Part shown: in pieces, positions 12,701 through 23,954 of the stretch
Numbering within the stretch: the first letter of the stretch is position 1
Layout of the letters: each line of letters begins with the position of its first letter
DNA from: Aspidiotus rigidus
Lineage: Eukaryota; Arthropoda; Insecta; Hemiptera; Diaspididae
Reading direction: 5' to 3'
Assembly: GCA_035079385.1 (NCBI GenBank)
Contig: JAVHKY010000040.1
Location: forward strand, 1,426,001-1,490,000
Length of the DNA: 64,000 bases
The notes under the pieces: model-generated
Told to the model about the DNA's origin: nothing
What the model saw: only the letters and a program-made list of their open reading frames with translations
Databases searched by the model: none
Translations under genes and position numbers: made by a program

Positions 12701-14619
12701 TGTAAAAAGGAAAGCCCAACTTGGATTCGCGGGGATTTTTGAAGACACCCTTCAGGGGAGGCTTCCGAACATTCAATGAAAAAAATCAGCTCTGTACTCT
12801 TTGTGTCCAGGTAGATGTTTTCCTTTCTTGGTCTAAATATACAATGACGATTTACCTGTTGATTAAAACACATACTCATAGCAGTAGTTTACTTCGCAGA
12901 TTGCTGGTTTCAATGGCCTAAGCGACGCTTTTAAACGATTGGATTTCAAATCGGCTGTGCACGATGTTCGTAGATTTAATTACATTTGTAAATTGTTAGA
13001 CTTACTGATTACCTATAAACTACCCGCTCTTTCTGGATGCGCCCAAAAAGTGCTCTTTAAAATGTTGGAAGAAGTTGCACAACAAGGTGAGTTGAACCCA
13101 ATCATAGTTTGTATGTTGAGCAGAGTTTGATGCGATTGTACTAGATGGAGGTATGAAGTCTCCATCGGTTTTCGTTACAAACTCGCTAGAAATTGATTTT
13201 ATTATTACTCATAGTTAGTTCTTGTGTATTTAACTTTGCTTTTACCCTCTTCGCTCTGAATACTCTCAGTCTCTTGACCTAATTTTCTCTTAAATTTTTT
13301 CTTAGTTTCTACCAGTCAACAGAATATTCATTTACTTAACAAACTGTTGGACCAATTACGTGTGATGATCGATTGTGCTTGTTGGGGATATCCTTTGGGT
13401 TCGACTCAGCTATGGGAGAACCATTTGAACACGATAAACAGAATCGTGGATATCGCGAACAATATACAAATTAGCGAAGTAGGTACAAATAGAATTTTCT
13501 GTGTCACCTCTACTTCAATCTGATTATCCGTCTATAGTATGGCTGATTGGAAGCTCTTCAACGTGAACGGGAGACTGCAACCTTATATTCAAGTTTAGAT
13601 AGTATGGAGTGTCGTTTATATGTCTGTAACTGTAAGACTTATTCGTTTACCTACGGTATTGTAACGAAGACTTTGTCTTACATGATAAAGCCTATGAAAT
13701 TTTAGGAAGTAATTAATTCTCACATTAATTTCATAGTTCCATGTTATTTTTCTATCAGAAGTAAAACCTTATTTTATGACGGAGATCGAGATGAAAAGTT
13801 CATGATACCTTGAGGCTTGAGGTAGGGCTAGCCCGTTTGCGTATCACCATAATGTAAAGGTATTTCAACAAAGATACGTGAGCATGTACTACATATCGGA
13901 GTATTGAATCTACTTTTCTGGAAAGGTCAATGAATTCTATTTGATATTCTTCAACACAGCGTGCTTGTTTAGTTATGTTCCACCCGAATAAATTTACACT
14001 ACTGACTGAATAACTTCAAATCCCGCACTTAATGTCATCTACCTAGGTACGTCGTATTGAAAGCGTTGCCAAACTTTTTATTTTCAGCCAAGTGATGATG
14101 TATTTCCTAAGCTCGAGAATCTGCCCGAAGAGTGTATTCGCGAAGTCCTGTTGAGGCTGGCAGATCATAAAGATCTGGATGCAAGTAGTAAAGCCTACTC
14201 GGTAATGGCGCGACTGTGCGACGAACAGCGCATCTGGAAAGAGTTGTGTCGATTTCATTTTAGTCAACAGCAAATTAATTTCGTGCTCGAGTCGAATCAG
14301 CCACGTAATTCTACCGACTGGCAACGTGTTTACCATAAATTAAGAAAGTAAAGTGTTTCCCTTTGCGTTTAATAGAAGAGATGATCCTTCGCCAATTTAT
14401 TAATTTTGTCCGTTAAATAGAGCTTTTGGTCTGCGAGAAGAATACGCAGAAATAATTCAGCTGTGTAGAAACTGTCGGTGTTTGTTTTGGAAAAGTATCG
14501 GACATCCTTGCATCGTAGAAAAGGATCCAAATTTTATGGAAAAGATTCAAGATATTGATAAGAATTCGCTTCACGTACCTATTCCTCCGCAAGCTTTCCT
14601 AACGTTTTTTTCATTATGA
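1634..14619 (+). CDS. F-box only protein 25/32 family (atrogin-1-like), 5' partial
   Basis: Substrate-recognition subunit of an SCF (Skp1-Cul1-F-box) E3 ubiquitin ligase. In animals the FBXO32 branch targets muscle proteins for degradation. Seven coding exons join in phase: 1634-1681, 5747-5847, 11348-11400, 12900-13086, 13306-13478, 14088-14347 and 14421-14619 (TGA), giving about 339 residues. The signature block RLDFKSAVHDVRRFNYI in exon 4 matches the family. The F-box (LPEECIREVLLRLADHKDL, then RIWKELCRFHF) is in exon 6, followed by WQRVYHKLRK. The last exon has the family C-terminus with QLCRNC, FWKSIGHPC and PPQAFLTFF. The acidic N-terminal exons are insect-like linker sequence. The starting Met exon was not found and probably lies left of the window or in undetected sequence. 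Introns are large and filled with repeats. Confidence 0.9.
1752..1823. repeat. Short hairpin element, copy 1
   Basis: Arms 1752-1775 and 1800-1823 pair with one mismatch. The arm core AAGGGCGTCC and loop word AATGTATTTCT recur in inverse orientation at 44665-44723. This implies a small dispersed foldback family. Confidence 0.7.
3424..3640 (+). repeat. Degenerate tandem repeat, about 71-74 bp unit, three copies
   Basis: Units begin near 3424, 3498 and 3569, each with CTTCAT, then GCCTAATATAC, then a TAGGCCT-like core and a TAGCCT/TGGCCT segment. The period is judged by eye. Confidence 0.65.
3661..3700. repeat. AT dinucleotide microsatellite
   Basis: Uninterrupted alternating TA run of about 38 bases following the 3.4-3.6 kb tandem repeat. 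Confidence 0.9.
8220..8330. repeat. Dispersed GC-rich repeat fragment
   Basis: Shares words such as CCCCCCTCTCGTC with segments at 17685-17775 and 22560-22640, in both orientations. All three sit in an otherwise AT-rich background, suggesting fragments of one dispersed repeat. Confidence 0.5.
8785..8978. repeat. Foldback hairpin element
   Basis: Arms about 8785-8836 and 8927-8978 are reverse complements with few mismatches (CAGTCGCAAGCTCCTCC against GGAGGAGCTTGCGACTG). The 90-base centre is non-coding. Confidence 0.8.
12119..12841. repeat. Large foldback inside FBXO intron
   Basis: Arms of roughly 250 bases (about 12119-12372 and 12592-12841) are inverted, diverged copies: GGTCTACCTGGACAC on the left against GTGTCCAGGTAGATG on the right, and TTGTTCTACGCCCAATTTCC against its complement. 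The right edge ends about 60 bases before the exon at 12900. Open frames in the arms are artefacts of the symmetry. Confidence 0.8.
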
Positions 14620-16099
14620 GTAAATTTTATTTATTTTTCTAAAACGTGCATCGTAGGTGTACACAAATTAAATTCCATTTTAAATTTCTATTTTGCACTC
14701 CGTTTTTCTAGGCTGGAAAACTTTCAATGAATTTGAACAATAATTCTGGATTCTTGCAGCTCGTCTTCTACAGTTGTTTGTTTTCTCTACTTTTTTTTTC
14801 TCTCTCTTTCTTTTTTGTTTGTTTTATGGTGAATTTCTGTTAATATTCGTGTCGTACTGGTGACAAAGGCACTCGTTTTTGTTTTATATGTATATTTTTT
14901 GTTTTTTTAGTCAGCGACTATCTACCTACTTTTCGTTCTTTGTTTTTCTTTGTTTGTCTTTCTTTTTTTATTTGTATACGATTGACCCGGTAACATTTTT
15001 TATGAACGGTAAGCTAATAAGTACAACTAAGTTGAATTTCACAAAAAGTTCACATTTTTGATCTGAAAATTTATCTAGTGAATGTACACTGATTCTTGAG
15101 GAAGATGTACTCGAATTGTATATTTACAAGAATAATATAAATGATCTAGAAGTGGTAACAATGGATCGTGTGGATTTTTGTTTTCCCTTTTGTAGCTTGT
15201 GGATGCTTTTCTTACTTGAGTATTACTACCACTTGTATTATTTTGGAATTACGCGAAATACACCCGAATTCATGTAACGTCATTGTTGATTATCTTCATA
15301 TTTTTCTTACGATTAATAGGTACATATACCGGTCTTCTTTTCTTTTTTGAGTGACGGAAAAATGAAGATTTGTTCTGAACAGTTATTAATTGTTATTGTT
15401 CACTTATAAACCTCCATTCTTTCCTTCACTTTAGTATTTTCCTAAAATCTTTTGAATATTTCATTGTTCGATTGGCGGGCTGATCAGGAAAAGTTGAAGC
15501 GCCCCCCCCCCCCGGTGCCGCCAAATTGCGACCCCAAAAAATTGACGGGACAACCAAATTGCGTCCTAAAAAATTAAGACTAGTATATTATGACCGATTA
15601 CATTACCTATTGTGCATCAACATGATTACAATTTCTTAGGTAAACATTTACGCGATAAGTCGTCGGGCTTTCCTTTTGCATGCGTTGGAGATTACGTTTC
15701 GTAACAACTTTCTCTCCGGAACACGGGGATGATTGTGTTGCAGTACCGAATCGATGGTGTGACCTGCTTCAACCTTAAAATATGCAGTACAAGATTTTCG
15801 AGTACAAGCCCATTTCTGAACCTCATTCGCGAAGAAATTCTAAAATCGAAACTTATACCCGTCAATCACTTTCAAATCCGCACCACGTTCACTGAGCATT
15901 TTAAACGAAGACATGGTCACTCACGAAACAAAACTAGTATGATTGTACGTGAAATTATTTTGTCGGAAGGTTGTAAGCAATCAGGAAAATTAAGAACCTT
16001 GAGTCATTCCAAGCTGAAAGAGTGGTATATACGTCTTTCTCGTTCTAGGGCTGAAGTTGAAATGTTCAATTCCATTTCTGTGGCCGCAATTGGGATGTA

Positions 16100-16475
16100 C
16101 CGTATTTTTCCGAGTATAAGTCGCACTTTAAAATAGGTTTTGAGAGCTTGAAAAACGGGGTGCGACTTATATGCGAGTATAAAAATGAAGAAAAAAAAAT
16201 AAAGAGCTTACGCTTTATTAATTTTTGTGAAAATATCTAGAAGGTAATAAAATTGTACTTTTTTAATTTTATTGTAACGATTGTATACCGCGACATTTAT
16301 TCAAAAATGGAATATTTGAGAAAAACCTTCATTTTTTTCATGTTCGGCATATTTTTTGTGAATTAATATACATTTTTCGTTTCATCCTACGGTGCGAATT
16401 ATATGCGGGCAAAATAAAAATTTCAAAATTTTTATCTTCAAAACTGGGGTGCGACTTATACTTGGTAAAATACGG
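16100..16475. mobile_element. MITE with TA flanks
   Basis: Termini are inverted: CCGTATTTTTCCGAGTATAA on the left against the complement of TTATACTTGGTAAAATACGG on the right, followed by GTCGCAC and its complement. A TA dinucleotide flanks each end (16098-16099 and 16476-16477), as in Tc1/mariner-type insertions. No transposase is inside. Confidence 0.75.
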
Positions 16476-17684
16476 TATAATTTTTTTTCCCAGCCGCAAT
16501 CGGGATGTCATATTTGGCCGCAATTCGGATGTAGCCCCCCGCCCCCCTCTGTATAAAAACAGAATACGAACTAAATAGAACGGAATTAGAGGAAAAGAAG
16601 AAGTTGAAAAAAGAAAGAATGATAAATAAAAGTGAAAAAAAGAAAGAAAGATTTAAGAAAAGCCCAGGTGAATTTATGGATCTCGCGAAAGCGAGCTAAA
16701 AAATGGAATTCTTGGAAAAGGGATTGGAGGAAAATTGTCTCTCTTTTTTCAATCGTAGATATGTTACGTCAGCTAATGAGAATGATAAAATATAGATAGC
16801 ATCATTGGATGACTTTGTACACTGTTGAGCTCAAAAATTTATGAAGTCTGCCAACTACTGGAATAATTGGAAGAAAATTTTAATTTCTTCATAATTTGGC
16901 ATCTAGTGAAATTTATTTCCACCTCTAATATTAAACATATTTGCTAACTGATGACATTCTTGCCCGATTTGCTCTGAACATCAGCTTCTTAGCGACGAGC
17001 TACGCCTCGGGAAAGTTATCGAGTGATTTTCAACTTTTTGATTTGTTATAACAAAAGAAAGTTTCCACAGAAGTGTCTGTCTTGACCAAAGCTGAGTGTA
17101 TTACTTCTCGTGTTCATTCATTGGAATTATTGCGTTCTTTCGCTTGTTTTGTAACTTTTTGACACTCATTGTGAACCTATTTTCTTTATGGAACTTCATT
17201 ATTCTTATTTCATCATTTACCGGTTAAGATTCTGTAGGTCAAACGAAAAACAATTCTCAAAACAAAAAAGAAAGAAAAAACGTAGGTAGGTAACGATGAT
17301 CGAAGTTACGGTTCCTATGCTCTAGGAATTCATGGAAAGAATCAGAAAATTGATATCGTCACAGTAGTTTTCCATTTTTTTTCCTGTGAAATTTACCCTC
17401 TTCTTTTGAAAGTCTCCTAATTTTTAAGCTTTCCAATTTTCCTCTAGTTCTGAGCACTTTGGAAAAAATTTGATAGTTATTTATACCGGTGTTTTGAGTC
17501 CAGAGATAGTGGATGTCTTCAACGACTGCTGGTACAAAGGAGTTGAAAGACTAACCAAAAATATGGCTTTATTATTCAAAGTTGTGTTCAAATGACCTGA
17601 ACAGAGAAAACTGTATACACTTTTATTTTTGAAGCAGTTATTATTGAGTGGTTTCGACGAGAGGAGTGAGGATCCGGTCACGTT

Positions 17685-17775
17685 TTCTCAAGGCTCGAAC
17701 TTTTTCAGTCCCAACAAGAGAGGGGGGGATCCGATGACATCTTTTACCGGGCCCGGTTTTTCTCTCGGCGGGGCT
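17685..17775. repeat. Dispersed GC-rich repeat fragment
   Basis: Second of three related fragments (see 8220-8330 and 22560-22640), with GAGAGGGGGGGATC and GGCGGGGCTG words. Confidence 0.45.
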
Positions 17776-18637
17776 GTTACTTAGATTAATTCATATTGAT
17801 TTTTGTATCAATAACCGAGTGTCCTGAACAGTGGCAAATAATAGTCTAAATGAACTACGAGTACAGCCTACGACAATAGCATTGAAGTGGCATGCCTATG
17901 AGCACCACTGAAATTTTCCAGATCCCTCTCCGCCACCATCATCTCTACAGTGACGTATTCCATTTAGTCTATTGAGCCAGAAAAGATAAATCCACCTCTG
18001 GTCGTGGAGACCCGTTCTATGCACTAATTGTCCCTTCAGCAATCTCACGGTCTTTACGGATGTCACATTGCTCTTCCAACTATGAGCAAATCACATTCCG
18101 GTTTGGGTGTCGAGATAGGAAGCTAGACATTTGATTTATTGTAGGAACTACTGTTGATGTATTATCTAAAGAACTGACTCCGTTCTAAGCTTACTAGCGC
18201 CCACCTTTCGTACCTCCTCTTTCTTCGCAAACTTCGATGTTTGAGAGGATCCTAACCGCAAAGCGGAGTGAATACTATTAGGTGGATACCTACTAGGTAT
18301 GTGTTGTAATAATGACATCAAAAGTGTACCTGTGTACAAGCCAAAAAAGAGCGGGTACATCACAAATTGTTTCTGACATATATTAGAATAAGTTTAACGC
18401 TGTACATTGTATCGTTTCATTGCATAATATACCACCGTTAGGGGCTTTTCATATGCGAGACAAAATTTGATTATAGGTAGTTTGTCTTCTGTACAATTCA
18501 TCACATTAAAACTAAACATCAATATTCTTGGTACCGAAATTATTCAATTAATTTGAAGACGAGATCAGTTACGGTATAATACTATGTAGGTACAAGTACG
18601 ATTTTTTTTTTGTACTATTGAAGTGGAAAATCGTTCG

Positions 18638-21600
18638 TCAAGGTATCAAACCTATTATGCAGATACAGAATATTAAACAATGTACATGAGAAGAACGATG
18701 ATGAGCTTGTCCTCCATGTTGTATAGCCGCTGGATGCTCTCCTACGAACAGAAAAGAAAAATACTGAGAAAACGACAAATCATTTGATTTTTACTGACAA
18801 GGAAGCCGTTTCATGGGAATTTATTTAATGGCGAAAAACACCCCGTCGAGCTGTCGTTTTGTCGTCGCTGTCCGCCTGATGAATCATAGCTCTAACCTTG
18901 TTTAAGGATTTTATAGTCACCTGGTCATCCCTATAGATTAATTTATGCTGGTATTTAATGACTGTGTCTATTTACCATTTAAAACGTGTACTTGGATAGA
19001 TTTCGGTTGTCCACTCGATGGATTACATTGGTATTTACCGCTATCGGAATCATTTGCTCGTTGTATCAACAAATAACTTGTTGTCACATCTCCTTTTTCT
19101 GTTATCACATTTACACCCCCTCTTGGTGAGTCGTAAGTAATCATCTGAAAAACATTAAAATATCAAAACATAATTGTGGTCAATATATTTTATTTCATTC
19201 AGCCCCCCCCCCCCTATCTGTCCTTCTATAGGTAAGTATTCTAGAAAGTATTAGGCCTACACATTGAACTGAAAGTTAAAATGATACTTATGACTTCTTG
19301 TATAAATTACTTACCACATCATCATGATTCCAGAGAATGTACGCTGGGGGTTCTGGACTGTATCGTATGACGCAAGTCAAATTAATAGTACTTCCTTTAT
19401 CAATAAAAATATCGGGTCCTCCGAGGATTTCTGTGTAAGGTTCTGAAACGATATTCTTATGATATGTTAGAGGAAAGAGAAAAAAAAAAAAAAACACGCC
19501 AAAAAATAAGGATCCCGAGAGCGATGGATCAATTGTAACAAAATAAATAACGTGGCAAGTGTACAAATTTTGCCTCGGTTTTGTGTGTTTACGCAGAATC
19601 ATTCAAATCTTGAAATTTAATTGGTAATCGGCCGATCGTTTCAAGATTCACGCGCGAAGTTTTACACGAGTGTAAACTATTTGAATTACTTACACCTAAA
19701 TGATTATAAATTATACTGTAATTAAGTAATTTTACCTAGTACCCAAAGATGTACAAAATGACTGAGATGCGGTGTAGTGCTAATCTGGCACTCGTAAATT
19801 CCTGTATCTCGCGTTTGCGGGTATTTGATCATCAATGTCCAATTTTCGGAAGACTGTGGATCATTAACAGCTTTAAATCTTTGATCATTTGTGTAAGTAT
19901 ATCGACCAGCTGTTAACAAGTGAATATCACGATGTCGAACCCATGAAACCTAACAATGAAAAAACAATAAAAAATTTTGTACCGTTAAAGGCATACTGGG
20001 AGATGAATTGACTAAACGTTTAATTGAAGGCGGTTTGATTTTAGGCGAATAGTGTAAATCCGGAAGAATTTTTATATGATTAGCTGTATTCAACTTAAAT
20101 GCCTAGACATTCGATTGAATGTCGACCTAAATCTTGATTGAGAAGCAAGTATGAGGGCACTAAGTTACAACGTGGTGAACTTTTCGGGTTTTGAGTGTTT
20201 GAAACAACAGGAATTGTTTGCAACCATCTGTACGGGAAATGAAGGAATTTATCTAGGTGTATTATTTTGGGGAGTGGTGAATCGTGTGTCTCAATTATCT
20301 CTTAGCAGTACACATTAGTAACGTACGACCCTTAATTGTCAAAAACTCATGTCTTGAAGTCAGTTCCTCATAAACGTGATGCCTATATATAGGCCTATAT
20401 AAATAGTATATTACGTTACAAGGGAACAAAGTAAGCGATATCCAAACGAGCGCTTTGGCGACCCAAGCCATGCAGCGCGAGTTCGTCGCGTACTTTGTTC
20501 TCATGTGGCGTACGCTATTTTTTGGTTCACACGAAAAATGTTTGTCGCGCATACGCATTGCATGCGCAACGCGATCCAATTCCCTAGTAAAAAACCCAAC
20601 GCGTTTTTCTTCCCTGTGAACGAAAACCGCGACCTCGCGCCCGGTTTAAACCTGCACTAGATGGCGCTGCAAAATTAACTGCGCGGGTGAAATCCTGGGA
20701 TGAATGATAGTGGATAGTTTCAAACGGAAATACTGTCAACTTCAGGAGGGCACAAAATGATGGAAAACAGTTTTTGATTATAATTTGATTTTTTAACGAC
20801 AGTGCAATAATATGTAGGATGAGTTTTCTTCTAAGATGAAGTTCTAGTTGATTAAAAAAGGTTTAAATTTTGCCGTAGGCTAATGGTATAATCATTATGA
20901 TCACTCACTCAGTAATCGATAACACCCAGGGTGCCAACCTTTGAAACTCTAAGTTTAAATCCCACGTTAAGTACGTGTTTTCGTTCGTGTGAATCAAAAA
21001 ATTCATTGAAGTTATTTTTTTGAAATATTCTTTAACCATATAAAAATATGCATACCGTTTTATTTCCAAGATTTTTCACTTTACAGTTGAGATAAGCGGT
21101 TTTCCCAACTGATGTCGTCACATTAGGCGATAATGACTTATCAAAATAAGGTTGGTGAAAAGGTTTTCCGGATAAAGCAGTAATAACATTTGAACTTCCG
21201 TCCGTATCCTTTTGAATAGCAGTGACTGAAAAATTAAGTGAATTATTATGCGGAAGACTGCGAACTAAATCTTATAATCGTATAAATATAAGTGAATTCT
21301 TACAAAGGCTACAAATATGACGAAAAAATTCTGTTTCATTTGCAATAAATGCGAACACGTATCTTCGAAATTTTTCGGATGAAATAAATTAATACTTTGC
21401 AGAGACGTGCGTCGATCGTAAATTTTCAAGAAAAATTTGTCGAACGCACCATACACTTTGCTTATTGTCCTCAAATAAGTTTTTTTTTCTTGCTATAAAT
21501 GCGCAACGCGTTTTACGACCACAATAATCGTAACCCTGTTAGAAACGTAAAACGTTGCCGTATATTTTTGAACTACTAAAGCCCAGTATTATTTAGATAA

Positions 21601-22404
21601 ACATTCCAAGTTCACATTTGGCTTGATATTATTTCTGCCGCAGTTACCATCCCTCCTGCTGAATCTTTGTCTCTTCTGAGCCACTCTTCACTATTGGAAT
21701 TCTGAAGAAGAAAAAAGGTTACGAGCCTTCTCCGACTCAAATGTCCTTTCGTTTAGATGGCCGCCATATTATCAATTTCACGGTTCATAATCGTTGAGAG
21801 AAAAAAAGAATGTTTCAAGTATCACTACTTCTCAATTCATCCACGAATACGTCATTCTGGGGTCAAAAAAAATGTTCGCACATTCAACTTGAACTAAACA
21901 AACGTTTTAGTATTTATTGGTTTAGCTGAATTTGAAAATGCTATTTTTCTATTTGTAGCGGTCTCCACGTCATTTCTTTCAGCAATTTATGGAACGCATG
22001 ATACGTATTTTACTGTTGGATAAATATACTGTACATACAATTTTTCTTTTCAGTAAAAATTCAATATGATTTCATAATCATGTACAAGAAAAATTGATTT
22101 AAAATTTATATACACAGAGACCTCACACTTCCTCTTGTACGAAAAGATTCAAAAATTTTCATTTCAAATCTCTTTTTTTCATCTTGAAGACAGTCCACAT
22201 TATTCTCCGGGGTTATCTTCAAGCTTTTTGATCGAATCAAATAACGAACTAAACTTTCGTATATGATGGTGGATTTGTTTTTTAGAGAATCGTTGAAAAT
22301 TCGGGAAATTACTTACCAAGTCGAAACACGTGAGCATGCCAAAGAGTCATCAAAACAATTTGCGCTACATTCCTCTCGAAAGTTTTGCGTTCAATCAGTT
22401 TCAT
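18638..22404 (-). CDS. Dpr family immunoglobulin cell-surface protein
   Basis: Defective-proboscis-extension-response family: a neuronal surface protein with two Ig domains that in insects binds DIP partners and helps specify synapses. Exons in transcript order: 22404-22317, 21225-21056, 19949-19736, 19442-19315, 19144-18976 and 18741-18638 (TGA). They total 873 nt, or 290 residues, and every junction is GT-AG and in phase. Ig1 begins at PYFDKSLSPNVTTSVGKTAY and LNCKVKNLGNKT, continues with VSWVRHRDIHLLTAGRYTYT, and closes with IYECQISTTPHLSHFVHL. Ig2 has INLTCVIRYSPEPPAYILWN and SGKYQCNPS. After LNGEHPAAIQHGG comes a short hydrophobic C-terminus (CLIFCICIIGLIP), suited to a GPI signal or tail anchor. 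The start ATG at 22404 is the most local choice, giving a modest hydrophobic leader. The frame stays open upstream, so an additional 5' coding exon near 26351-26393 is possible. Confidence 0.93.
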
Positions 22405-22559
22405 ACCTCCGTTAGAAACTGTTGTGCGAACGAAGAGATCTGTGATGGTTGCTTTTCCAGATTCACTTTCTGTCCCTGTCACAAACGGATTAAATTATAG
22501 GTTTAACCGAATTATACATTGTTAATTGATTAACGGGTGAACATACGTTGTTTCAAAAA

Positions 22560-22640
22560 AAAAACGACCAGCCCCGCCGAGTGGAATGGTGATCACCGGA
22601 AAAATGTTCCTGGATCTCTCCCCCCCTCTCGTCGGGGCTG
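22560..22640. repeat. Dispersed GC-rich repeat fragment
   Basis: Third related fragment, with CAGCCCCGCCGAG and CCCCCCTCTCGTCGGGGCTG, the inverse of the 17685-17775 copy. Confidence 0.5.
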
Positions 22641-23639
22641 AAAATGATCTCCTGTAAAAGCATCATAGAAGGTTCTGTACAACGATACTTTATCCTTGCT
22701 ACCTCACTTTTTTCCTTCTAAAATGATACTTTCAAAATTCCGTTTCATTGTTCACAGCTTCACTCGATTTCTTTTCATTTTATACTGATTACGATATTGT
22801 TTCGGAAGAAATAAGATGATGAAGTTATAAGGAACTATATCGGGGGAAGCAAAATAATATTACCGCTTTTCTAAGTTACTAGCTCTTACGGAAAAATGGT
22901 ACCTAACATCAATGATATAGGATAGGTATGCGCAAATAGTAGGTAAGACGAGAACTGTCGTAATGTTGATACAGTCGAAAGAAGAGCAGTTTCAGGAGGT
23001 TTCAAGAGTGCCACGAGAGATGTAGAAAATATACCAAACAGTAAACTTCGATTAATTAGAAAGATACCGATAAAAACGAATAAATCAATGAGTTCTCCTT
23101 TATTTTTTGCAGTTAGATGAAGCTTGATGTTTCAAATCCTCTTAGAATATCACTTGGATTGCTCTTCCTCAGGGGTGCCGTGAGGCCATTTTTTCTATGA
23201 AGACGATTATTAATAATTGTGTTTTTTTTTTGGTTGGGGGCGGGGGGTGGGAGCATATCCCAAAATTCATGGTGTGAGAAATTTATATAGCTTAGAAACT
23301 CGTCGCGCTGAAATTCTCCACATAAAAATTATTAGCGTAAAAAATTCTTCGAACGAATAATTTGTTGGAAAAATTACTTGCGCGCCAAAAATTTTTCATT
23401 CGTTCATCGACGATGTTTTGATATCATCGTACTTTCGCGACTATCATTACTTTTCAGGACGAGTTAGTACACGATGAACCGCAATACAATTGAGGAAGGT
23501 GAATCGACAAAGTAGTAGTGTTATTATATTGTTCTTAACGTTTAATTATGCCGCAGTTGAGTTCTTAAGAAGTGGTCGGAATCGACTGATGCTGAGTGAA
23601 AATGGTCACTTTCATTAGGTATACCGAGACAGAAGAACG

Positions 23640-23954
23640 TCTGCAGCTACACATTGGAAATATCAATATGCAGAGAAAAGATAAGGACTTTGTAAAGCGA
23701 GGTTGACAACTGGGCGGTGGACAGATCATATGTGTAACCACACTGGAAATGCAGCATCAGTAAAGGTGGAGAAAATAAAGATCGACTCAGAAACGATTCG
23801 TCTCGCACCCCATGACATCATCTCGAAGAACTTGGAAACAGCAAGTCAAAGAGCAGTAGCCGCTCTACCGAAAATTCGGCACAATAAAACGCGATATAGC
23901 CTACGTCATATGCGGAACAGAAACCGACCACGCGGTCCAACCGAAAAGCCGTAA
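23640..23954 (+). pseudogene. Possible FLYWCH/MULE-type transposase remnant
   Basis: A frame of about 80 residues has TDHMCNHTG, then a helical Arg-rich part with AVAALPKIRHNKTRYSLRH and NRNRPRGP. It is vaguely like the segment after FLYWCH fingers in MULE elements. Only a fragment is present, and frames shift at both ends. The assignment is a weak memory-based resemblance. Confidence 0.2.

Larger units (their letters stand above)
14620..18637. other. Intergenic region between FBXO and dpr genes
   Basis: The first part is presumably the FBXO 3' UTR; T-rich DNA follows at 14.75-15.0 kb. It holds a MITE at 16100-16475 and a C-run near 15500. The 135-residue frame at 15729-16136 runs into the MITE and has no recognised domain. 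No further gene is supported. Confidence 0.5.

Noticed and set aside
12193..12879. Several 60-90 residue ORFs on both strands
   Set aside because: They lie in the arms of an inverted repeat and mirror each other.
15729..16136. 135-residue open frame
   Set aside because: Runs into a MITE, has no recognised domain, and shows no splice or start context. At most a transposon fragment.
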